DNA of 18,628 bases. It comes from CAYONZ01 sp964405465 (GTDB lineage Bacteria > Bdellovibrionota > Bdellovibrionia > Bdellovibrionales > JAMPXM01). Positions within the stretch are counted from its first letter, which is position 1, and each line of letters starts with the position of its first letter. Shown in pieces: positions 6,755 to 13,468 of this stretch. The stretch is from NCBI GenBank assembly GCA_964405465.1, contig CAYONZ010000062.1, positions 1 through 18,628 on the forward strand, written 5' to 3'. Under the pieces are notes generated by a model. The model searched no databases. It saw only the letters and a program-made list of their open reading frames with translations, and was not told the origin of the DNA. The position numbers were made by a program, and so were the translations under genes.

Positions 6755-8182
6755 ATGCATGTCTTGGGCTTTTTTATTTTACTTCAGCTTTTTAGCGATT
6801 CTGCTCCGGCACAGGAGCAAAATAAACAAGACTTGGTTCAAGCATCAAGCTCCAAGAAAAATGAACCTATTTTGCTTGCTCAGTTTGAAAAGCAAGAATC
6901 CAGCGCCACGTCAACGCATTTACCAGAACAAATTCACCAAAACGCGTGGACACCTCCGCCAGATGAAAATTCGTCCGGCTCATGGTGGGCTCCCCAGCGC
7001 CGAGACAGCTTTGCGAGTCGAGAATACGGGCACTTCTTTTTTCCGGTCGCCACCAATGTTCCAGGCGTGGGGTCAGCCTTTGGGGGCGGCCTGGTGCTCA
7101 ACAATATTCAAGACACGACACTTAGAATTCAAAGCGTGGTCACTATCGGTGATGTCTCCACTGCTGTCGTATCACTATCTGGACTTGGTTCGCCGGATTC
7201 AGGTTTTTCGGCCGATGGAGCATTGTACTCGACTCATATTCCCTTTCGAGTCTACGCCCGAGGGAACTTTGCACTTGCAAAGGATTACTTCACTCAGTCG
7301 GTCACCGAGGCTGGCGGCACTCTTTTTTTGCACGAAAACATTTGGCAAAAGCGAATTGGGTTTCACCTCCAACTTGGAGCGAGCCGCATTCGCACAGCAC
7401 AAGTGATTGGCCCCGACGGAGATCGCTACGTGAATAAGGATGATTCAGGTGCCGCCTCGCTGGGATCAACTCTTAGTTTTTTACTAGACCTTACAGACAA
7501 TGCCCTCGACCCGAAAAGGGGTTGGCGCCTTGAACTGATTCGCGACGAGACTACCATCTTTGACGGACTTCACGCCAGATTTGCATCGTATGATTTAAAC
7601 ACCTCGATCTATTTACCTATGGGCAAAAAATCTACGTTGGCTTTCAATTATTTTTTGGGCGGGGCTGGTTTGATTTCAAAGAACACCAGAACAGAAAACG
7701 ATTTGCACAATGAACTTTCTTTAAACTGCAATTCGATAAGCGACCCTGAGCTGAACAACAAGTGCAGTGCCACCGAGAATTTACGAGTTGCGGAACGATT
7801 GAGTGAAAATGATTATGGATCAGCAAGTGGCCTGGGGGCGCCCATGCAAATGAGGTCTTTTCCACTGGGGCGATTTCATGGATCAAAAACCGAATTTGCG
7901 TCAAGTGAGCTTCGGCTTAATTTTGGAGAAGAAAACTCGCACTTCGATTTTGGTTTTTTAAGTGGAACATTGATGACGATGCAGCTGGCACTCTTTGCCG
8001 ATTTTGGCCATGTCGCGGAATACGATGAGAATCTACTTCGTACGCCTTGGAGAAGTTCGTATGGTGCGGGGTTTCGCTTGGGATTTTCAGGAAGTTTTAT
8101 TCGAGCCGATATTGGCGTTGGTAACGAAGGCTCACAGCTTACATTTTTTGTCGGTTACCCCTGGGGTCTCTCGCCATTTTAA
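6755..8182 (+). CDS. Omp85/BamA-like outer-membrane barrel without POTRA domains
   Basis: From the ATG at 6755 the product is 475 residues; an in-frame TTG at 6725 would add 10. The N-terminus is signal-like (MHVLGFFILLQLFSDSAPA|QEQ) but lacks basic residues. Residues ~20-90 are a polar, Gln/Ser/Pro-rich linker; there is no room for POTRA domains. From about residue 95 the sequence is strand-rich and resembles the bacterial surface antigen (D15) barrel: VPGVGSAFGGGLVLNN near the start, DNALDPKRGWRLEL, MRSFPLGRFHGSKTEF in the place of the conserved loop-6 motif (RSF instead of the usual RGF), ALFADFGHVAEYD, and a final strand LTFFVGYPW near the C-terminal Phe. One outer loop carries two Cys 13 residues apart. 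No good binding site precedes either start. Such POTRA-less family members may be porins or secretion-related; the role here is unknown. Confidence 0.78.
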   Translation: MHVLGFFILLQLFSDSAPAQEQNKQDLVQASSSKKNEPILLAQFEKQESSATSTHLPEQIHQNAWTPPPDENSSGSWWAPQRRDSFASREYGHFFFPVATNVPGVGSAFGGGLVLNNIQDTTLRIQSVVTIGDVSTAVVSLSGLGSPDSGFSADGALYSTHIPFRVYARGNFALAKDYFTQSVTEAGGTLFLHENIWQKRIGFHLQLGASRIRTAQVIGPDGDRYVNKDDSGAASLGSTLSFLLDLTDNALDPKRGWRLELIRDETTIFDGLHARFASYDLNTSIYLPMGKKSTLAFNYFLGGAGLISKNTRTENDLHNELSLNCNSISDPELNNKCSATENLRVAERLSENDYGSASGLGAPMQMRSFPLGRFHGSKTEFASSELRLNFGEENSHFDFGFLSGTLMTMQLALFADFGHVAEYDENLLRTPWRSSYGAGFRLGFSGSFIRADIGVGNEGSQLTFFVGYPWGLSPF

Positions 8183-8243
8183 TTTTTTTATCTTCGATTC
8201 ATTTTCGCTTGGATGACTCTTTGTTTCCTACACAAATCGCTTT

Positions 8244-8273
8244 TTGCTATTGAACGACATCAATGCACATAAT
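8244..8273 (+). promoter_or_regulatory. Candidate sigma-70 promoter for the RND gene
   Basis: TTGCTA (8244-8249) and CATAAT (8268-8273) are separated by 18 bases. Transcription would start near 8280, giving a ~23-base leader that contains the TAGGAG ribosome binding site (8291-8296). The -10 is good and the -35 is average. Confidence 0.4.
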
Positions 8274-8302
8274 GACAGGAACCTCTTAAGTAGGAGTTTC
8301 TC

Positions 8303-11254
8303 ATGCGTCTGTCTGATCTTTCGATTCGCAATCCGGTCTTTGCCTGGATGCTCATGTTGGGATTGATTGTTTTTGGTGGAATTTGCTTTGTCCGCCTTGG
8401 GGTGAGTCAGCTTCCCGACGCGGATTTTCCGGTGCTCAATGTGAGCATTGGACTTGAGGGTGCCTCTCCTGAAATCATGGAGACTGCGGTTGTCGATCCA
8501 GTTGAAGATTCAATCATGGGAATTCAGGGTGTGCGCTCAGTGAGTTCTTCGAGCAAAGTGGGATCGGCCAACATCACCATCGAATTTGGCTTAGAAAAAG
8601 ACATTGATGTTGCCCTACAAGAGGTTCAAACGAAAGTCGCGCAAGCACAAAAGCGCTTACCTAAAGACACAGATACTCCGGTCATCACCAAGACCAATCC
8701 TGATGACCAGCCTATCATTTGGCTGGCCTTGACTTACGACAAAGATGATCGTGAGTTCATGATGCGATATGCACGTGATTATCTGAAAGATCGTTTTTCA
8801 ACTGTGGCAGGAGTTGGCGATATTTTTTTAGGAGGATACACAGATCCAGCACTTCGCGTTTGGGTGAAGCCTGAAGAGCTCAGTCGTCGCAATATCAGCG
8901 TCAATGACATCATTGATGCCATTGCCAACGAACATACTGAACTTCCTGGTGGAAGCATCGATGAGGCCAAGAAAAGTTTTAACGTACGTACCATGGGAGA
9001 AGCCAAAACAGTTCCGGAGTTTGAATCAATTGTGATTTCCCGAAGAGCTGGCCAGCTGAATTCGGAGTCTGGCCATCTTGTGCAACTCGGCCAGGTGGCA
9101 AAAGTCGAAGAAAGCCTCGACGAGATCAAGCGTCTCTCACGTTTTAATAGCAAAATGGCACTCGGCTTAGGTATCCGCAAGCAACGTGGTTCAAATGCTG
9201 TTCAAGTTGCGAAACTTGTGAAAGAGAAAATGGCCGAGGTCGAACCTACACTGCCTCCTGGAATGCATTTGTCAGTCAATTTCGATACCACGCGCTTCAT
9301 TGAAGATTCTGTGCATGAGCTCAACAAGCATCTCGTGCTCGCAGTGATTTTAACATCTCTCGTTTGTTGGATGTTTTTGGGCTCATGGAGTGCCACCTTC
9401 AATGTTTTATTGTCGATTCCAACCTCCATTGTCGGTGCGTTTATTGGCTTGTACTTTTTTGGCTTCACGCTCAACACCTTTACACTCCTGGGATTAACTC
9501 TCGCCATTGGAATCGTCGTGGATGATGCCATTATGGTTTTGGAGAATATTTTTCGTTACAATGAATTGGGCGAAGGTCAAATTGAGTCTGCAATTATTGG
9601 AGCTCGTGAAATTGCCTTTGCTGCGATGGCAGCTTCAGTGGCCGTGATCGCAATATTTTTGCCAGTTGCATTTATGAAAGGTGTGATCGGCAAGTACTTC
9701 ATGCAATTTGGTGTTACGATATCACTTGCGGTATTTCTGTCGCTTGTTGAATCATTGACTATTACCCCAATGCGATGTGCAGGTTTTGTATCAGTGGGTG
9801 AACGAACCACCAAGATCGGTAAAGCGTTTGACCATAGCATGGAATGGCTTAAAAAAACTTACTCTAAACTTTTAGTCGTAACCCTCAATCACAAATGGAA
9901 AGTGATTCTCGGGTCATTTATTTTTATGTTTGCCTCTTTTGCATTGGTGCGTTTTCTAAACAAAGAGTTCACTCCAGCACAAGATCANNNNNNNNNNNNN
10001 NNNNNNNNNNNNNNNNNNNNNNNNNNNNNNNNNNNNNNNNNNNNNNNNNNNNNNNNNNNNNNNNNNNNNNNNNNNNNNNNNNNNNNNTTTATTCAAGATC
10101 TTTCGCAGCGGGGATTTTCGGCCGGCCGGGGCTTTCCGATTGAATTTACAATTCTTGGGCCGAATTGGGATGAACTAGGTTCAGCAACCCAGAAAATTAT
10201 GGCGGCAATGGAAGCCAGTGGTTTGATGACCGATATTGACACCAATTATCTTCTGGGAATGCCTGAAGTTCAAATCGAACCAGATCGTCAAAAGGCAGCA
10301 CTATATGAAGTGAGTGTTTCAGCGATTGCCAAAACAGTGAATGCGTTGATCGGTGGCACACGCGTCGGCCAGTATCCTAAAGATGGGCACCGCTATGACA
10401 TACGCTTGCAGTTGGTGAAACAAAAAAGGCCTGTCGAAGAAATCAAAAATTTGAATATTAGCAATAATAGATCTAATTTGGTTCCCCTGTCTCGCGTGGT
10501 CAATCAAAACGTACGGCCAAGTCTTCAACAGATTTCACGTATCAACCGGCAACGTGCCATCAGTATTTACGCCAACTTGAAACCTGGAGTTTCACAACAG
10601 ACGGCTCTCGCCTCGATTGAAGCTTCAGCCAAAGAGATTTTAAAACCGGGATACATGATCGATCAAAGCGGTAACTCCAAAACTTTTAAAGAGTCTTTTC
10701 AGGGCTTGCTCTTTGCTTTGGTGCTAGGTCTTTTTGTGGCCTACATGGTTCTTGCCAGCCAATTCAATTCATTTTTGGACCCGGTGACCATCTTGATGGC
10801 GCTGCCATTTAGTATCAGTGGTGCTTTTTTCGCGCTCTTGATCACGCAGCAGAGTTTGAATATTTACAGCATGATTGGAATTTTACTCTTGATGGGAATC
10901 GTTAAGAAAAACAGTATTCTTCTGGTGGAGTTTGCCAATCATCTTCGTGAGGCAAAGATGATCAATGCACGCGAGGCGCTTCTTGAGGCATGTCCGATTC
11001 GGTTGCGACCGATCATCATGACCTCTATGGCCACCATTGCCGGAGCCATTCCGTCGGCGACAGCCGTCGGCGCAGGTGCCGAGACCATGCGCCCAATGGC
11101 CATCACACTGATTGGTGGCGTTTTGCTTTCAACGATTCTCACACTGATAGTTGTTCCTGCGGTGTATTTGGCGTTCGATCCTGCCCGCAGAAATCTGCGC
11201 TCGAGTGCAAAAATCAAAGCTGCATTTGCAAAGGTGGGCGATCATGGAAATTGA
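8303..11254 (+). CDS. RND efflux transporter permease, interrupted by an assembly gap
   Basis: This is an inner-membrane proton-driven RND pump of the HAE1/AcrB type. The start is set by TAGGAG 6 bases before the ATG. The N-terminus (SDLSIRNPVFAWMLMLGLIV) is the typical first membrane helix, followed by LPDADFPVLNV and periplasmic pore domains. AIGIVVDDAIMVLEN puts the proton-relay pair at Asp407-Asp408, the same numbers as in AcrB. GIVKKNSILLVEFAN supplies the relay Lys in the C-terminal half. QDLSQRGF...GRGFPIEF after the gap matches a common subgroup. The frame stays open through the Ns, giving 983 codons with 34 unknown. No membrane-fusion or TolC-type gene adjoins it in the window; the gene upstream is the Omp85-like barrel, 120 bases away. 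Exported substrate unknown. Confidence 0.9.
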   Translation: MRLSDLSIRNPVFAWMLMLGLIVFGGICFVRLGVSQLPDADFPVLNVSIGLEGASPEIMETAVVDPVEDSIMGIQGVRSVSSSSKVGSANITIEFGLEKDIDVALQEVQTKVAQAQKRLPKDTDTPVITKTNPDDQPIIWLALTYDKDDREFMMRYARDYLKDRFSTVAGVGDIFLGGYTDPALRVWVKPEELSRRNISVNDIIDAIANEHTELPGGSIDEAKKSFNVRTMGEAKTVPEFESIVISRRAGQLNSESGHLVQLGQVAKVEESLDEIKRLSRFNSKMALGLGIRKQRGSNAVQVAKLVKEKMAEVEPTLPPGMHLSVNFDTTRFIEDSVHELNKHLVLAVILTSLVCWMFLGSWSATFNVLLSIPTSIVGAFIGLYFFGFTLNTFTLLGLTLAIGIVVDDAIMVLENIFRYNELGEGQIESAIIGAREIAFAAMAASVAVIAIFLPVAFMKGVIGKYFMQFGVTISLAVFLSLVESLTITPMRCAGFVSVGERTTKIGKAFDHSMEWLKKTYSKLLVVTLNHKWKVILGSFIFMFASFALVRFLNKEFTPAQDXXXXXXXXXXXXXXXXXXXXXXXXXXXXXXXXXXFIQDLSQRGFSAGRGFPIEFTILGPNWDELGSATQKIMAAMEASGLMTDIDTNYLLGMPEVQIEPDRQKAALYEVSVSAIAKTVNALIGGTRVGQYPKDGHRYDIRLQLVKQKRPVEEIKNLNISNNRSNLVPLSRVVNQNVRPSLQQISRINRQRAISIYANLKPGVSQQTALASIEASAKEILKPGYMIDQSGNSKTFKESFQGLLFALVLGLFVAYMVLASQFNSFLDPVTILMALPFSISGAFFALLITQQSLNIYSMIGILLLMGIVKKNSILLVEFANHLREAKMINAREALLEACPIRLRPIIMTSMATIAGAIPSATAVGAGAETMRPMAITLIGGVLLSTILTLIVVPAVYLAFDPARRNLRSSAKIKAAFAKVGDHGN
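9988..10087. other. Assembly gap of 100 Ns inside the RND gene
   Basis: Exactly 100 unknown bases, the usual placeholder length for a scaffold join. It falls between EFTPAQD and FIQDLSQRGF, part of the second periplasmic pore domain. The true gap is probably larger (see findings). Confidence 0.97.
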
Positions 11255-11523
11255 GTGAGATTTTACAAAGACTCAGTCAATTAAGAGAGTCAAAATCTGC
11301 AAAGGTGTACACGTGACGAGATACCTGAGCGACTTCCGTGTTGCACTTCCAACGACTCGCGTGTTGACGATGTTCATTTTGGCAAAGTGATTGCTCGCGC
11401 TCTTGAGTTATGAGTGTCTAATTTATGAACAACCCTCACATTAATTTAGGTTTTTGCAAAAAATAGATCGCGATCGAAAATAACTATTTCCCCAAAGAAA
11501 CTTCTCATTTAAAAGTATGCACC
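11255..11523. other. Gene-free stretch after the RND gene
   Basis: No frame with a plausible start, binding site and composition was found on either strand. It contains a weak inverted repeat just past the stop (AGATTTT 11258-11264 and AAAATCT 11292-11298, with GACTC/GAGTC inside) and no following T-run, so it is a poor terminator. A 10-bp perfect palindrome GATCGCGATC lies at 11466-11475. The 3' half is AT-rich and adjoins the repeat at 11524. It may hold a promoter or a small RNA, but nothing firm is visible. Confidence 0.45.
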
Positions 11524-11682
11524 AGGGCGTGTCCTCAATTGGTCGGACGTCGCGAGCGGAAGGAATAGAAATGAGTTGAAGGCACGAGGAGGAGAAATAG
11601 TGGTGCTATTTCGACGACGAGCAACGCTCAAATCATTTCTATTGCTTTTGCGTAGTAGTCTAGCCAATTGAGGACACGCCCT
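11524..11682 (+). repeat. MITE-like hairpin repeat, copy 1
   Basis: A 159-bp element bounded by perfect 19-bp terminal inverted repeats (AGGGCGTGTCCTCAATTGG and its complement). It is about 97% identical to the reverse complement of 15058-15217, with 4 substitutions and 1 one-base indel. The inner arms also pair imperfectly (AGGAATAGAAAT with ATTTCTATTGCT), so the whole unit could fold into one long hairpin with its tip near 11610. It is too short to encode a transposase, which suggests a non-autonomous miniature inverted-repeat element. The right end is flanked by TA and the left by CA. Copy 1 has extra mismatches in its arm (GCGGAAGG against GCAGAAGC in copy 2), so it may be the more decayed copy. 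Confidence 0.85.
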
Positions 11683-11698
11683 AAATAGAACTGAAGCA

Positions 11699-11770
11699 AT
11701 TTAGTCGCCAGCCCTTTCTCTTTATAGAGGCGCCGACTAAATAGATCCAGGATCAAGAGGGAAAAATCCC
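11699..11770 (+). promoter_or_regulatory. Structured leader with three successive inverted repeats
   Basis: Three inverted repeats sit between the MITE-like repeat and the gene at 11786. First, ATTTAGTCG (11699-11707) pairs with CGACTAAAT (11734-11742), enclosing a small CTCT/AGAG hairpin. Second, GATCCAGGATC (11744-11754). Third, GGGAAAAATCCC (11759-11770), just before the AGAAAGAG binding site. None is followed by a T-run, so they look more like leader RNA structure or protein-binding sites than terminators. No known riboswitch class is recognised. Confidence 0.4.
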
Positions 11771-11785
11771 AGAAAGAGTAACAAG

Positions 11786-12364
11786 ATGTCTAAGACTTCT
11801 GCTCATCCAAAATTTTTTGTCCACCATGCCCTGGTGGTCGCCATTTTAGTCAGCTCCACATTTTTTTCTCCCATAAAAACAATGGCGGACAGCCCGGTAT
11901 CGAGCAGTGCCCATAGTGAGATCCCCAAAGAGATCCATAGTGCTGACTTGAAAGATCACAACGAAATTACTCTTCAGCTCCAGACTGAGAGCTTGGAACG
12001 CCTTGAGCGTGAATTGCTCAATGCCAAATCCGAACGACGTGGTTGGATCACGCTAACCGTTCTTTCGTCTGTTGCCGCGGTAATTACATCCATTCCAGGA
12101 GTGATCGTCAGTTACAATGGCGTGAAAAACGTTTTTAATGGTAGAGCATTTCTTGGTGACCCCGACAGTGGTGGCAGTCTCTTGATGCCAATTGTAATTG
12201 TCACTTCGTCGATTTCTGCTGGATCTGGAGTCGGAGCCTATCAGTCGTTTCAAAAAATCTCGATTAAAACATCGCAGATCAATCAACTATTAGAAAAAAT
12301 TGGCGCCAAGAAAATCGAAGTTGAACACACTCTGCAACTCATCTCTGCTGCAAATCAAATGTAG
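11786..12364 (+). CDS. Small membrane protein with coiled-coil segments, unknown function
   Basis: The product is 192 residues. The N-terminus has a hydrophobic segment (HALVVAILVSSTFFS, ~14-28) ending near MADSP, which could be a signal peptide (cleavage after Ala34) or an anchor. Residues ~50-83 are charged and heptad-like (LQTESLERLERELLNAKSER), probably a coiled coil. Two further hydrophobic segments follow at ~86-110 (WITLTVLSSVAAVITSIPGV) and ~131-152 (LLMPIVIVTSSISAGSGVGA). A second helical charged segment (KTSQINQLLEKIGAKKIEVE) forms the C-terminus. The likely arrangement is coil, membrane hairpin, coil in the inner membrane. The binding site is a modest AGAAAGAG 7 bases before the ATG. 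No family is recognised. It stands alone between the repeat and the convergent psd gene. Confidence 0.72.
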   Translation: MSKTSAHPKFFVHHALVVAILVSSTFFSPIKTMADSPVSSSAHSEIPKEIHSADLKDHNEITLQLQTESLERLERELLNAKSERRGWITLTVLSSVAAVITSIPGVIVSYNGVKNVFNGRAFLGDPDSGGSLLMPIVIVTSSISAGSGVGAYQSFQKISIKTSQINQLLEKIGAKKIEVEHTLQLISAANQM

Positions 12365-12450
12365 AGTAAATCAGTTGTAAAGCTGCAAATCAGTTATTGA
12401 CCAAAATATCCATTGATCATCAACTGGCACCTCAAAAGCGCTCAGCCTAG

Positions 12451-12473
12451 CACAGGAGCACTTACGCTCCCGT
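12451..12473 (-). terminator. Weak hairpin at the psd stop
   Basis: CAC-A-GGAGC and GCTCC-C-GTG pair around ACTTAC, overlapping the psd stop codon (12462-12464). No T-run follows immediately; TTTT occurs about 15 bases further along the minus strand. It is a possible but weak terminator. Confidence 0.3.
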
Positions 12474-13310
12474 GACTTCAAGAGTTGAGCGCACCTTGAC
12501 CTGTTGCCCTCGAAGCAGAGCGACGTCCTGAGATAGGATTCCTTTTTCAAAAAGTACAATCACTGTGCTCCCCATATGAAAAACACCAAGCTCTTCGCCA
12601 CGTTTAATGCTGATTCCAGGTTGGTAGGAATGCTCCCTTACCTGCCGCTCACCATCTTTCACATTAGTCATAATATTTTCATCAAATGAAAAACTCATAT
12701 TGCCAACATTAGTCGCCGCCACCATCACCAAAGCAATCTTGCCACGAGGGGTCTGTAGCAACATAACAACGCGCTCATTCACATTAAATAAATCGACTAC
12801 GTTCTCAACACTCCATTCATTGACTGGCCACATCTCCCCAGGCACATGAACACTGGCCACAAGATCGGCATCCGCTGGAGAATGCACCCGATGGTAATCG
12901 GTTGGGCAGAGGTAGTATGTGATAAAGTCGCCGCCATCAAAAGCTTCGGCCCACCTTGGATTGCGCAAAAATTCGACGACTGAATAGGTCTGCCCTTTTG
13001 CTTGCAACAATTGCCCACTTTGAATTTTTCCGCATTCAGTCACCCGACTGTCGGCAGGATGCAAAAGCCCTTCGCCCAAAGGTCTCGCTTCTGGTTTTAA
13101 ACGCCTGACAAAAAGCTCACCGATACTTTGATAGTGATCAATGGGAAACTCTGCTTCATCCAAATTAATTTTATAGGCTTTTGCAAAAAAGCGAACTGAC
13201 TTCTGTGCCAAAGGTTGCGGTAACCTTTTATGAACCAGTCGGCCCACGAGATGACCCAAGTCATTCTTTGGCAATAGTGGCATTACGATGTCCATCAACT
13301 TATTTTTCAT
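12462..13310 (-). CDS. psd: Phosphatidylserine decarboxylase proenzyme
   Basis: The product is 282 residues from the ATG at 13310; a TTG at 13325 would add five. It converts phosphatidylserine to phosphatidylethanolamine at the inner membrane, the last step of the main Gram-negative PE pathway. Visible landmarks: PADSRV with Asp87, DYHRVHSP with His140 and His143, and HMGSTV, where self-cleavage between Gly247 and Ser248 would leave a ~35-residue alpha chain with an N-terminal pyruvoyl group. The motif is MGST instead of the E. coli LGST, a conservative change that keeps the Gly-Ser pair. Length and N-terminus match the short proteobacterial PSD-B type (E. coli 322). TTGGGGGC about 8 bases upstream of the ATG may serve as the binding site. 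A TATAAG/TATTTT-rich tract at about 13331-13343 could hold the promoter. It is divergent from the FAD oxidoreductase gene; no pssA is nearby. Confidence 0.92.
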   Translation of the reverse strand: MKNKLMDIVMPLLPKNDLGHLVGRLVHKRLPQPLAQKSVRFFAKAYKINLDEAEFPIDHYQSIGELFVRRLKPEARPLGEGLLHPADSRVTECGKIQSGQLLQAKGQTYSVVEFLRNPRWAEAFDGGDFITYYLCPTDYHRVHSPADADLVASVHVPGEMWPVNEWSVENVVDLFNVNERVVMLLQTPRGKIALVMVAATNVGNMSFSFDENIMTNVKDGERQVREHSYQPGISIKRGEELGVFHMGSTVIVLFEKGILSQDVALLRGQQVKVRSTLEVTGA

Positions 13311-13468
13311 GCGCAAAGCCCCCAAGTATCTTATAAAATATGGTTGAGAAATATCCTAAGAAGTGGCCATTTTTTAAACAGTTTGCTGAAATACTACAAA
13401 AGTAAATTCGGATGAGCAAGCGAGCTGTATCTTCAAAACAAGAATTATGTTAAACTCATTCACCCTCT

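Noticed and set aside
7644..7904. Minus-strand frame inside the Omp85-like gene
   Set aside because: Shadow of the real gene; no start signal and no family resemblance.
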